Shown here piece after piece: positions 1 to 7,966 of a stretch of 32,524 nt of DNA. The notes beneath the pieces were generated by a model. The model ran no database searches. It was given only the letters and a program-made list of their open reading frames with translations, and was not told where the DNA came from. The stretch is taken from positions 27,503 through 60,026 of the forward strand of contig NZUK01000038.1 in assembly GCA_002701365.1 (NCBI GenBank). Direction: 5' to 3'. How positions within the stretch are numbered: the first letter of the stretch is position 1; each line of letters opens with the position of its first letter. Made by a program: the position numbers and the translations under genes. The DNA is from Flavobacteriales bacterium (GTDB taxonomy: Bacteria > Bacteroidota > Bacteroidia > Flavobacteriales > TMED113).

Positions 1-914
1 AAATAAAATAACAAAATACAGTAAATAAAATCAATAATAGTAGCAAATCTAACATCAGTTACAACTGACTTCTCTGTTACAATCTTTTGTATTCTTCCAC
101 CTTTATAATATAACAGAAGTCCCAGACCAAAAAAGATGATACTGACAAAACCAAAAAAAGTGAAAAAATTCATACTTCGAGGAAGATAAACTGCAATATT
201 AGCAGCATCTTGCATTAACCACACTGACCATAAAGTTCCACTAGTAATCCATTGTGCTATCGTCCAACCGAAATTTGCTTTACCAGTAAAGTATTTTTTA
301 GCTAATTGAGCTATTGTAATAAAAACAATAAATCCTATTAAAAATGCTAAGATATAGCCAGACATACTCTTAGCAAGAACTTTTCCTACAGCAGCTGGAG
401 TTGCAGCAAAAGATGTTAATAGAATGAACGTTGTTGAAACAGGCATTCTTAGTCTTGTTAATATGAGTAAGAAAACTGGTGCTGCAACTTGTAAAAAATG
501 AAAAGAAGTTGGAGCTTTCTCAAATCCTTTAGCAGATAACCGACCATTACTAACATCTCTATCAACTATACCATCTCCAACAGCTTTACCAGCTTCATTG
601 ATAGTGCCAACCACATCAACAGTCATCCAGCTATAAGTAATCGTAGAAACAAAAATACCGCCCAAAAACAACCATAAAACCCACCACTTTTTATCTTGAT
701 TAGATGCTATAAAAGTTCCAATAGTTTGAATACTATCATTAGCAACTGCGGCATAGGCAGCAAATAAAAAACCAACCCACATAGCAATCTGTGGATAAGG
801 TGCAGCAAACATGGCTAGTAAAAAACAACAAACAATAAAAGCTAAAAAAGATCTCTCAGATTTCTGAACATACAACTCAACTGGATAGCTGAATCTAGAT
901 AAAAATTTCTTCAA
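1..914 (-). CDS. PiT-like inorganic phosphate permease, C-terminus cut by window edge
   Basis: An open frame runs leftward from 914 off the window edge without a stop, giving 304 residues. It is a polytopic inner-membrane protein. Three segments resemble PiT (PF01384) phosphate permeases: VANDSIQTIGTFIASNQ near the N-terminus and QDAANIAV near the visible C-terminus match the paired PiT signature repeats (family form GANDxANxxG), and RLRMPVSTTFILL matches the PVSTTH stretch. The match is divergent, so the substrate is inferred. The start is TTG at 914-912 (MKKFLSRF); an in-frame TAA lies five codons upstream and there is no ATG option before codon 40 or so. It lies 52 bp downstream of a 26-residue ORF and probably shares the consensus promoter at 1082-1109. 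The OprO/OprP-type porin upstream supports a phosphate role. Confidence 0.65.
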   Translation of the reverse strand, partial: MKKFLSRFSYPVELYVQKSERSFLAFIVCCFLLAMFAAPYPQIAMWVGFLFAAYAAVANDSIQTIGTFIASNQDKKWWVLWLFLGGIFVSTITYSWMTVDVVGTINEAGKAVGDGIVDRDVSNGRLSAKGFEKAPTSFHFLQVAAPVFLLILTRLRMPVSTTFILLTSFAATPAAVGKVLAKSMSGYILAFLIGFIVFITIAQLAKKYFTGKANFGWTIAQWITSGTLWSVWLMQDAANIAVYLPRSMNFFTFFGFVSIIFFGLGLLLYYKGGRIQKIVTEKSVVTDVRFATIIDFIYCILLFY

Positions 915-966
915 AATAATAAAATTTTAGGGGTAATAATTTAATTTTTAACAAAAAATATATGAT

Positions 967-1047
967 TCAAATAAGTGCTGTAAAAAAAGCAGCCATCATA
1001 ATTGTAACATATAAATAAGTACTGATTTCAATTTTTTTAACTTCCAT
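967..1047 (-). CDS. 26-residue single-pass membrane peptide
   Basis: ATG at 1047-1045 opens a 26-codon frame ending in TGA at 969-967. The product starts MEVKKIEIS, then forms one hydrophobic segment (TYLYVTIMMAAFFTALI) that reaches the C-terminus, so it would be a tail-anchored or single-pass peptide with a charged N-terminus. It lies between a consensus Bacteroidota promoter (1082-1109) and the PiT-like permease, so it would be the first cistron of that transcript. The 16 nt around its start (1046-1061) recur exactly before the permease (936-951), like a duplicated translation leader. I do not recognise a family. It could be a small transporter subunit or a leader peptide; a chance ORF is possible at this length. 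Confidence 0.45.
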   Translation of the reverse strand: MEVKKIEISTYLYVTIMMAAFFTALI

Positions 1048-1081
1048 AATTTAATTTTTAAAAATATTAATAATGATATAG

Positions 1082-1109
1082 CAAAAATAAAACACCTATA
1101 TTATCTCAA
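1082..1109 (-). promoter_or_regulatory. Consensus Bacteroidota promoter for the small-ORF/permease transcript
   Basis: On the minus strand TTG (1109-1107), 17 nt, then TATTTTTG (1089-1082) matches the -33 TTG / -7 TAnnTTTG pattern of Bacteroidota primary-sigma promoters. Transcription would start about 28 nt before the 26-residue ORF. Confidence 0.6.
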
Positions 1110-1135
1110 TATTTATTCAATGTTAATTTAATGTT

Positions 1136-1167
1136 AAAAAAAAAGGAAGTTAAATTAACTTCCCTTT
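1136..1167 (-). terminator. Rho-independent terminator of the porin gene
   Basis: 1145-1163 reads GGAAGTTAAATTAACTTCC, a near-perfect inverted repeat of nine pairs around one base. On the minus strand it is followed by nine T (A run at 1136-1144). It starts 24 bp after the porin stop, so the porin transcript should end before the permease transcript begins. Confidence 0.85.
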
Positions 1168-1190
1168 CTTGTTTAATAATGAATTCCAAA

Positions 1191-2657
1191 TTAGAAATTA
1201 ATTTGAATTCTTGACATAAGTGCATTTTCTTTAACATCTTCCATTCCATCTACGTCAAATTTCTTAGTCGCCATTACATAATTAAACATAACTCTCATGG
1301 CAGGATTGATATACCAGTTAAGACCTACTGTAAAATTATTAAGACTTGCTGGATCTGTATGTGGCATTTCGTCCATCATATAAGTATCAGCATCAAAACT
1401 CATTCCTGAATACCTAATAGCTAATTCTAATGCTCCATAAGATTTGCCATCTAAATAATTTTTCTTTGGATTTACTCTTCCAAACCCAGAGTATGAACTC
1501 TTATATTGTCTTTTTTCACCAGTTAAAAAATAACTAACTTGAGCATAATATCCTGACATTCCAATATCTTCATGATCATCACTATGATCTTCACCATGAT
1601 CTTCATCGTGGTGGTGAATTTCATCGACATTACCCATCATGTATTCTGCTTGAAAAGATAAAGATCCTAAAACAAGAGACATCTCTGTTCCAATTAAATT
1701 CATTGCATCAGCTTCTGAGTTATAATGTAGTAGAGGGTCAGCAAAATTATTTTCTGGTTTAACTTCAATGTTTAAATTTTCACCCGTTTGATCTAAATTT
1801 ACTCTACGTGCAAAAGATGCACCAACATGTAATAATTTATCATCTTTATTAATTGGCAAATAAGTTAATCTACCTGTAATATTATGTGCATCATTTGACA
1901 TAAAATCCATTTTTGCCATCTCCTCGTCTTTGCCTTCAAAAAAAGCCCCTAATTGTAAAGACATTTTATCACTAAAGCATGTTGTGTGATACATTGTACC
2001 AGCACCTCTGTCTGGAAATAATGAATTAGGCAAAGATCTTTCCATAAATGTCATATTATTACTACTAGTTAAAGATTCTAAACCAAAAGGATGCTTAAAG
2101 TGTCCTGATCTAAGTTTACCCCATGACTTTTTAGACCCTTTCATGTCGATCTCAATATACATATCTTTAAAAGAAAGAGATGCACCTGAAAAATCTAAAT
2201 CAAACTTATAACTAAAGATATCGCCATAAACATGACCAGCATGATAAAGACGTGCTCTTCTTATTCCAGCAGCCTTCATAGCCTCACCTTTATCTTGCAC
2301 CCATCTTGATTCATCTAACATTAATCGTCCGCCAAATTTTAAACTATGCATTCCATCACCACTAGATATACTATAACCATTATTCCACTTTATTTCAAAT
2401 TGGCTTTTCTGATTTTCTAAATTATCTCCTAAATCTTTTGCTAAATCTTTATTAGCCTCTTCAAGCATCATGATTTTACTTTGTAATGTAGCATTCTCTT
2501 GATTAAAAATACTTTTCATTTCATTAATCTCATTTAAAAGCTCATCCATTTTCTGTTGCATTATTTGCTCTTGTGACATTTCCTCAGTCTCTGTTTCTTG
2601 AGAAAAGGCAAATGAAAACATCAATATCGATGACATGATCAGTGTAAATTTTTTCAT
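1191..2657 (-). CDS. OprO/OprP-type (phosphate-selective) porin with His/Asp-rich loop
   Basis: This is a 488-residue outer-membrane beta-barrel. A signal peptide (MKKFTLIMSSILMFSFAFSQ) is followed by a coiled coil at about 25-85 (EMSQEQIMQQKMDELLNEI onward), then the barrel from about 95. FGGRLMLDESRW, GIRRARLYHAGHVYGDIFSYKFDLDF and GHFKHPFGLESLTSSNNMTFMERSLPN are typical of phosphate-selective porins O/P (PF07396). The C-terminus ends in an aromatic strand (MSRIQINF), as barrel proteins do. Residues about 346-364 form a loop rich in His, Asp and Glu (HHHDEDHGEDH), which is not a usual family feature and may bind metal. A PiT-like permease lies downstream, which fits passage of phosphate through the outer membrane. 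Polyphosphate or another anion is an alternative substrate. Confidence 0.85.
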   Translation of the reverse strand: MKKFTLIMSSILMFSFAFSQETETEEMSQEQIMQQKMDELLNEINEMKSIFNQENATLQSKIMMLEEANKDLAKDLGDNLENQKSQFEIKWNNGYSISSGDGMHSLKFGGRLMLDESRWVQDKGEAMKAAGIRRARLYHAGHVYGDIFSYKFDLDFSGASLSFKDMYIEIDMKGSKKSWGKLRSGHFKHPFGLESLTSSNNMTFMERSLPNSLFPDRGAGTMYHTTCFSDKMSLQLGAFFEGKDEEMAKMDFMSNDAHNITGRLTYLPINKDDKLLHVGASFARRVNLDQTGENLNIEVKPENNFADPLLHYNSEADAMNLIGTEMSLVLGSLSFQAEYMMGNVDEIHHHDEDHGEDHSDDHEDIGMSGYYAQVSYFLTGEKRQYKSSYSGFGRVNPKKNYLDGKSYGALELAIRYSGMSFDADTYMMDEMPHTDPASLNNFTVGLNWYINPAMRVMFNYVMATKKFDVDGMEDVKENALMSRIQINF

Positions 2658-2778
2658 AATAATTTTATATTTTAAATTAATTTTATGCGAAGTTAATAAT
2701 ATCTATAAATAATATTATAAGATATTAGTGTTAATTTTTTATTAATTTATTAAATAATTATTCAAAATAATCATAAAA

Positions 2779-3579
2779 ATGCCAGAAGGACCAGAGGTAA
2801 AAATAGCATCAACGTATTTTAATACGTTTTTCAAAAAGAGTAAAGAAATTAATTTTGAGATTATAAGTGAATACTATTTTGAAAAATATAGCAATGTATT
2901 CAAACATATTAAAAATAATCTACAGAATTATCGAAAAAGCTACACAATAGGAAAAAATATTTTTATAGACCTAGATGATAAATCTATTTTTAATTTTCAC
3001 CTGGGTATGACTGGGGGGTGGAGTCAAGAAAACTTAAAACATTGTCATTTTCGTGTATACAATAGTTACAAGGAGTTGTTTTTTAAGGATGTGCGGAAAT
3101 TTGGAAATATGATAATTTTAACAAAAAATCAATTAAAAAATAAACATATTGCAGAGTATGATTTATTAAATAGTAAGTATAATTTTAAAAAACACTTTGA
3201 ATTCTTAGATAAGAGTCATAAATCTAAAAGATCAATATGTTCGATTTTAATGGACCAATCATTCTTCCCTGGAGTAGGGAATTATATTAAATCAGAAGCT
3301 CTTTATGCTTCAAATATACATCCTGAAGAGAAGTGGTTTAAATTATCACGATCTGAAAAAATAAGTCTTATAACAAAAACTAAGACAATCATGTTAAATA
3401 GCTACAAGCATGGAGGTGCAGAGTTAAAAGACTTTCACAACCCATTTCACGAATCCACTTTTAATCTAAACATCTATGGAAAAAAAATTTCAAGTAAGAA
3501 CACAAAAGTTGTATCACTAAAAACATCTGACCAAAGAAAAACATGGTTTTGTACTAAAAATCAAAGGCTAAGAAAATAA
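2779..3579 (+). CDS. Fpg/Nei-family DNA glycosylase with metal-less finger
   Basis: This 266-residue enzyme should excise oxidised bases and nick the abasic strand. The N-terminus MPEGPEV carries the catalytic Pro2 and Glu3 exposed after Met removal. K59 in SYTIGKNIF matches the conserved Lys of the family, and FHLGMTGGW follows. The helix-two-turn-helix region is at about 155-180 (DQSFFPGVGNYIKSEALYASNIHP). The C-terminal finger (about 232-262) keeps DQRKTWFC, with R253 in the place of the DNA-contacting Arg. It has only one Cys (C258), where Fpg and Nei have four zinc ligands. This resembles the zincless finger of NEIL1-type enzymes. MPEGPE is more Nei/NEIL-like than Fpg-like, so the substrate class is left open. 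The gene stands alone, divergent from the porin. Confidence 0.88.
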   Translation: MPEGPEVKIASTYFNTFFKKSKEINFEIISEYYFEKYSNVFKHIKNNLQNYRKSYTIGKNIFIDLDDKSIFNFHLGMTGGWSQENLKHCHFRVYNSYKELFFKDVRKFGNMIILTKNQLKNKHIAEYDLLNSKYNFKKHFEFLDKSHKSKRSICSILMDQSFFPGVGNYIKSEALYASNIHPEEKWFKLSRSEKISLITKTKTIMLNSYKHGGAELKDFHNPFHESTFNLNIYGKKISSKNTKVVSLKTSDQRKTWFCTKNQRLRK

Positions 3580-3588
3580 AAAATCAGC

Positions 3589-3645
3589 AAAATGTAAAAT
3601 AATATATTAAATCAAAAAAATAGATTTAATTATATTGCATTTTTT
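3589..3645. terminator. AT-rich hairpin between convergent genes, probable bidirectional terminator
   Basis: The space between the glycosylase and AraC-type genes folds into a long, imperfect A/T-rich stem. Its inner pairs are TTAAATC/GATTTAA and its outer pairs AAAATG/CATTTT. T runs follow on both strands (TTTTTT on plus, TTTTGCTGATTTTTT on minus). The imperfect stem lowers confidence. Confidence 0.45.
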
Positions 3646-3661
3646 ATACAGGAATTATTAT

Positions 3662-4045
3662 TTAATAATTGCTTTTTTTATATTCATTTGGAGACACGCC
3701 AATTTTCTTTTTAAAAAGTGATGAAAAAGTCGTAGTACTATAAAACCCCACGGCATAACATGAATCAGTTACTGACATACCTTTTTGTAAATTTTCTTTA
3801 GACTTTTGCAATCTTTTATCTATTAAATACTGTCTTGGAGTAGTGCCATATAATGATTTAAACAACCGTAGTAAATGATATTTAGATAAACCTTGAGTTT
3901 TAGATAATAAATCCAAATTAATATCTTCAAAATAATGAATATCAATATATCTTTTGGTTCTAATTAGTAATTTAACATGATGTTGATCAAGACTAATAAG
4001 ATTATTAAATTTTATAATTTGGTTTTGATAAAACATTTTATTCAT
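3662..4045 (-). CDS. Stand-alone AraC-family DNA-binding protein
   Basis: This 127-residue protein is essentially only the AraC/XylS DNA-binding domain. It has two helix-turn-helix motifs: LDLLSKTQGLSKYHLLRLFK (about 44-63) and VTDSCYAVGFYSTTTFSSLF (about 92-111). The hallmark tail KKKIGVSPNEYKK follows. Full-length family members of about 300 residues carry an N-terminal sensor or dimer domain. Here only about 25 residues precede the domain, so ligand sensing is absent or supplied by a partner. It is divergent from ubiE across an 85-bp gap that could hold its target. The regulated genes cannot be told from sequence. Confidence 0.88.
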   Translation of the reverse strand: MNKMFYQNQIIKFNNLISLDQHHVKLLIRTKRYIDIHYFEDINLDLLSKTQGLSKYHLLRLFKSLYGTTPRQYLIDKRLQKSKENLQKGMSVTDSCYAVGFYSTTTFSSLFKKKIGVSPNEYKKSNY

Positions 4046-4130
4046 ATTTTTTTTTTATATATGTCTATATAAAACAACAACTATGCCAAACTATATAGCA
4101 CAAACGTTACTAACAAACTAATTATTAATC

Positions 4131-4856
4131 ATGAAGAATATTAAACCTTATCATAATCTAAAAAATAAAAAAACCCAAATCACCAATATGTTTGATAATA
4201 TTGCTCCAACTTACGATCTTCTAAATGGATTAATGACACTTAAAATGGATGTATTATGGAGAAAAAAAGCTGTAAAAAAAATCAACAATAAACCGAAAAA
4301 AATACTTGATATAGCAACAGGAACTGGAGAACTAGCCATCATGGCAGCTAAATATACTGATGCAATAATAACAGGATTAGACATTTCAAAAAAAATGATT
4401 GATATTGGATTAAAAAAGATTGAAAGAAAAAAATTATCAGATAGAATTTCATTTCTATTAGCTGATGCAGAAGTGTTACCATTCAAAAATCAATCTTTTA
4501 ATGCAATCACAATGGGATTTGGACTAAGAAATTTTGAAAACATGGATCAAGGATTAAGGGAGTCATATAGGGTTTTGAAAAATAATGGAATTATAGTAAT
4601 AATTGAGCCATCTATTCCTAATAAATTGATCTTTAAATATTTACATAAGATATACTTCTCGTTTTTAGTTCCGATCTTGGGAAAAATAATATCCAATGAC
4701 AAATATGCATATCAATATCTAATTGACTCAGTCAAGGCATTTCCCTCAGAAAATATAATACTAAAAAAATTACAAAAATCTGGATTTAAAAATTGTAATC
4801 ACACACAAATTAATTTAGGAATCATATCTTTATATACAGGCCACAAACTACAATAA
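4131..4856 (+). CDS. ubiE: Menaquinone methyltransferase UbiE/MenG
   Basis: This 241-residue SAM-dependent methyltransferase should convert demethylmenaquinone to menaquinone, the respiratory quinone of Bacteroidota. The family opening NMFDNIAPTYDLLNGLMTL is at about 19-37. The SAM-binding motif I is LDIATGTGELAI (about 60-71), and ITGLDISKKMIDIG is the acidic loop. ADAEVLPFKNQSFNAITMGFGLRN is the diagnostic UbiE stretch. The C-terminal FPSENIILKKLQKSGF is also family-typical. The length matches the family. A secreted-protein gene follows 14 bp downstream on the same strand and may be cotranscribed, though no functional link is evident. Confidence 0.93.
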   Translation: MKNIKPYHNLKNKKTQITNMFDNIAPTYDLLNGLMTLKMDVLWRKKAVKKINNKPKKILDIATGTGELAIMAAKYTDAIITGLDISKKMIDIGLKKIERKKLSDRISFLLADAEVLPFKNQSFNAITMGFGLRNFENMDQGLRESYRVLKNNGIIVIIEPSIPNKLIFKYLHKIYFSFLVPILGKIISNDKYAYQYLIDSVKAFPSENIILKKLQKSGFKNCNHTQINLGIISLYTGHKLQ

Positions 4857-4870
4857 AATTCTCTATAAGA

Positions 4871-6676
4871 ATGAAGTTTTTTTTTCTATTTTTTTTAACA
4901 TGCTTTAATTTTGCTTTTGCACAAGAAAACATCAGTAGAATTTTAAACAGTCCATTTCCTACTTCTCAAAAACCCGACACATTATATGTTATTTATGATC
5001 AAAACTTTTCTGAAAATGAAATTCTTGCTATTCAAAGTTTACAAGGAATACTGTCACAAGAAAAGCCACTAATCTATAGGGATGTAGGCACTGGAAGTTC
5101 AATCTGGATAAATGATTTAATTGAAAATTATGATATTATACCAAACTATTCAATAAATAATAACTTTGAAGAATTAATCACATTATTTAAATCAAAAATA
5201 GAAGGCTACATATTATGCGACATACACACACATTCAAGTAATATAGCCACTACTCTATCGGGCATATATAATGCCATAACAATTACTAATAATCATGTTA
5301 AATTAATGACCGAACTTAATATCCCTATGATCCATGATGTAAGATCTAAGGATTATAACTGGGTGTTAAATAATTATGCAAAATCAATAAATAAAAAAAT
5401 TATAACCTATCAAGATCCTGTAAAAGATTTGTGCTTAGGTGATTATTCCGTGTTTACTAACTCTATTCAATTCTATGATAACATTCATAGTGATTTTACA
5501 GAATCCGCTTTAAACTTAATGCAAAATAATAGCATATTATTAGGATGGGGTGCAGATGAATATCAAACTGTCAATAAGGCTTCAATCAAAGGCATAGGTG
5601 TTCTTCCATCAGACTACGCCTATAACTTATCAGTTCTAACAAATTTTAATCACTCAATAAATCAAAATGAACACAACTCATATACCGAAACAATTAACGA
5701 TACCCATACAGTATGTTTTGTGATGAGTGATGGAGATAATATTCAGTGGCTATTAAATTGGTTTTTCACTGACCAAAGATGGTTTGGCAATCAAAATAGA
5801 GGACAGATTGACATAGGATGGACTATTTCTCCAGCATTAGTTGAGCTTGCACCAACAGTTATGAATAAAATTTATTCAGCAGCTAAACACACATACGATG
5901 GCAAAGATTATTTTATAGCTGGTCCATCAGGGCTATCATACATATATCCAGACTCTTACTCGAATCTAGAAGCATACGTAAGCCTAATGAACGACTATAT
6001 GATAAAATCTGATTTAAAAATTGTGAATGTCATTGGCAATAATGACAATGATTTTTATTTATATCCATTTGTTCAACAAGAATCAGTTAATGCAGTGTTT
6101 TATTATGACTTTGCTAATTATTCCAGTTTAAATGGAAATATAAAATTTATTAATAATAAGCCTGTAATCAGTGGAAGATACAACTTGTGGGGAGGTTTTG
6201 AAAGCACTAGCAGTTTAGCATCCAAAATTAATGATCAGGAAAAAAATCCATACTCAGAAAATGGATATAGCTTAATAGCTGTACATAACTGGTCCAACTC
6301 TGTAGATAGCATAATAAAGTGTGTATCTCTTTTTGACAATAACATAAGAGTTGTTTCACCTGATAAATTTGTAAACTTAATTAAACAGAACATATCACCT
6401 GAAAACAACAAAGACGACATAATCTATATATCATATCCCAATCCTACTAAAGGAATTATTAATATTGAAGTCAGACTCAACATTGATGAGATAGATCAAA
6501 TTAAAATAATTAATAGCAAAGGTCAAGAAATTAATAAATCACAATACAATATAGTCTCTAAGTATGAAGACCTAACATCCATATCTATAGACTTAACAAA
6601 TTATACAAGAGGTCAGTACTTCATACAACTAAATACAAAAAATTCACATTCAATTATTAAAGCAATCAAAAACTAA
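4871..6676 (+). CDS. Secreted GxGYxYP-family protein with T9SS sorting domain
   Basis: This 601-residue exported protein has a signal peptide (MKFFFLFFLTCFNFAFAQ). PDTLYVIYDQNFSENEILAI at 35-54 resembles the N-terminal GxGYxYP domain, whose family reads roughly L-Q-x-LQG. The C-terminal domain includes VCFVMSDGDNIQWLLNWFF (about 281-299) and GPSGLSYIYP (351-360), a variant of the GxGYxYP signature; the family is a putative glycoside hydrolase. Residues about 519-601 form a type IX secretion type-A sorting domain (ISYPNPTKGIINIEV, then a C-terminal beta sandwich ending FIQLNTK). The protein should therefore cross the outer membrane and be released or anchored at the surface. The substrate is unknown. 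Its stop overlaps the convergent photolyase stop by three bases. Confidence 0.82.
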   Translation: MKFFFLFFLTCFNFAFAQENISRILNSPFPTSQKPDTLYVIYDQNFSENEILAIQSLQGILSQEKPLIYRDVGTGSSIWINDLIENYDIIPNYSINNNFEELITLFKSKIEGYILCDIHTHSSNIATTLSGIYNAITITNNHVKLMTELNIPMIHDVRSKDYNWVLNNYAKSINKKIITYQDPVKDLCLGDYSVFTNSIQFYDNIHSDFTESALNLMQNNSILLGWGADEYQTVNKASIKGIGVLPSDYAYNLSVLTNFNHSINQNEHNSYTETINDTHTVCFVMSDGDNIQWLLNWFFTDQRWFGNQNRGQIDIGWTISPALVELAPTVMNKIYSAAKHTYDGKDYFIAGPSGLSYIYPDSYSNLEAYVSLMNDYMIKSDLKIVNVIGNNDNDFYLYPFVQQESVNAVFYYDFANYSSLNGNIKFINNKPVISGRYNLWGGFESTSSLASKINDQEKNPYSENGYSLIAVHNWSNSVDSIIKCVSLFDNNIRVVSPDKFVNLIKQNISPENNKDDIIYISYPNPTKGIINIEVRLNIDEIDQIKIINSKGQEINKSQYNIVSKYEDLTSISIDLTNYTRGQYFIQLNTKNSHSIIKAIKN

Positions 6677-7959
6677 ATTTTAATGGCCTTCTTATAAACA
6701 TCTAAGCATCTTATTCGAGCGAATTTATGGTCAACAATAGGATCAGGATATGATGGTTCATTTAAGTTAGGTATCCATTTATTTACATAAGACATTTTGG
6801 AATCAAATTTAGATAATTGATTTATTGGATTAAAAATTCTAAAATAAGGAGCAGAATCACAACCTGTTCCAGCAGCCCATTGCCAATTTCCATTATTAGA
6901 AGACAATTCAAAATCAAGTAACTTTTTAGCAAAAAAATCTTGCCCCCACCTCCAGTCAATTAGTAGATGTTTAACTAAAAAACTAGCTACGACCATACGA
7001 ACTCGATTGTGCATATATCCAGTTTGGTTTAATTGTCTAATACCAGCATCCACTAACGGAAATCCTGTCATTCCACTAGACCAAAACTGAAATTCCTGTT
7101 TATTATTGCGCCATTTAACAGCCTCATACTTTAACTTAAAACATTTATTTTCAACATATGGGAAATGAAACAAAATTTGCATAAAAAACTCTCGCCAAAT
7201 TAGCTCAGATAAAAAGATACTATTATTATCTAAAGCGGCATTGACGCATTCTCTTACTGATACAGTACCAAATCTTAAATGCGGACCAAGATAAGATGTT
7301 TCATCAATGGAAGGAAAATTTCTTGTAGCATGGTAATTATCTAATTTTTCAAAAGAAAAATCTCGAACTTGTATGTTTGATCTATTAAAACCAAAAGATT
7401 TTAGTGAAGGAAAAATAGATTTAAAAGAATTAAATTTAGTGAAATCTAATTTTGAATGAATAGTGAATGAAGAACCTACGTTTTCTTCTTCAAGATTACT
7501 AAGCCATTTGTTCTTATAAGGAGTGAAAATTGTGTAGGGATCTCCATTGACTTTTAATACCTCATTCTCTTCAAAAATAACTTGATCCTTAAAAGTATTG
7601 ACTTTTAAGTTGTTTGAACTTAAAAGTTTAATAACAGATTCGTCTCTTCGAATAGCATATGGCTCATAATCCTTATTCCAATAGACATTTTGTATTTCAA
7701 AGTCTTTCATGATCTTTTTCCACACATCTAAAGGATCACCATAATAACATATAACACTAGCATTATGTTTATTTAAAGTATTGTTAATAGAACTCAAGAT
7801 CGAATGAATGAATGTTAATCTAGAATCATCTTTACTTAATTTACTTAAAATATTTGTATCAAAAATAAAGACAGGCTGAACAGTTCCATTTTTCAAGGCC
7901 TCATTTAAGGCAGTATTATCATGTAATCTTAAATCTCTTCGGAACCAAAATATATTCAT
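6673..7959 (-). CDS. phrB: Class I deoxyribodipyrimidine (CPD) photolyase
   Basis: This 428-residue FAD enzyme should repair UV-made cyclobutane pyrimidine dimers using blue light. The N-terminal antenna domain begins MNIFWFRRDLRLHDNTAL. The FAD/DNA domain has YLGPHLRFGTVSVREC, WREFFMQILFHFP, WSSGMTGFPLVDAGIRQL, GYMHNRVRMVVASFLVKHLLIDWRWG and NNGNWQWAAGTGCDSAPYFRIFNP, close to E. coli PhrB. The tryptophans of the electron-transfer chain are present. I place the start at the ATG at 7959. The frame stays open a further 18 codons upstream, but that would overlap the gene before it and adds residues unlike the family. The gene follows an outer-membrane protein gene by 7 bp, so the two form an operon. 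A cryptochrome role cannot be excluded by sequence alone. Confidence 0.93.
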   Translation of the reverse strand: MNIFWFRRDLRLHDNTALNEALKNGTVQPVFIFDTNILSKLSKDDSRLTFIHSILSSINNTLNKHNASVICYYGDPLDVWKKIMKDFEIQNVYWNKDYEPYAIRRDESVIKLLSSNNLKVNTFKDQVIFEENEVLKVNGDPYTIFTPYKNKWLSNLEEENVGSSFTIHSKLDFTKFNSFKSIFPSLKSFGFNRSNIQVRDFSFEKLDNYHATRNFPSIDETSYLGPHLRFGTVSVRECVNAALDNNSIFLSELIWREFFMQILFHFPYVENKCFKLKYEAVKWRNNKQEFQFWSSGMTGFPLVDAGIRQLNQTGYMHNRVRMVVASFLVKHLLIDWRWGQDFFAKKLLDFELSSNNGNWQWAAGTGCDSAPYFRIFNPINQLSKFDSKMSYVNKWIPNLNEPSYPDPIVDHKFARIRCLDVYKKAIKI

Positions 7960-7966
7960 GTCAATT

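Noticed and set aside
2690-2730. AATATCT ... AGATATT inverted repeat upstream of the porin
   Set aside because: Only A/T-rich arms with a long loop in AT-rich DNA; no better than chance, and no PHO-box-like repeat is seen.
4211-4486. Minus-strand ORF of 91 codons with a hydrophobic look, inside ubiE
   Set aside because: It is antisense to the SAM-binding core of UbiE; the hydrophobicity comes from antisense Lys and Asn codons.
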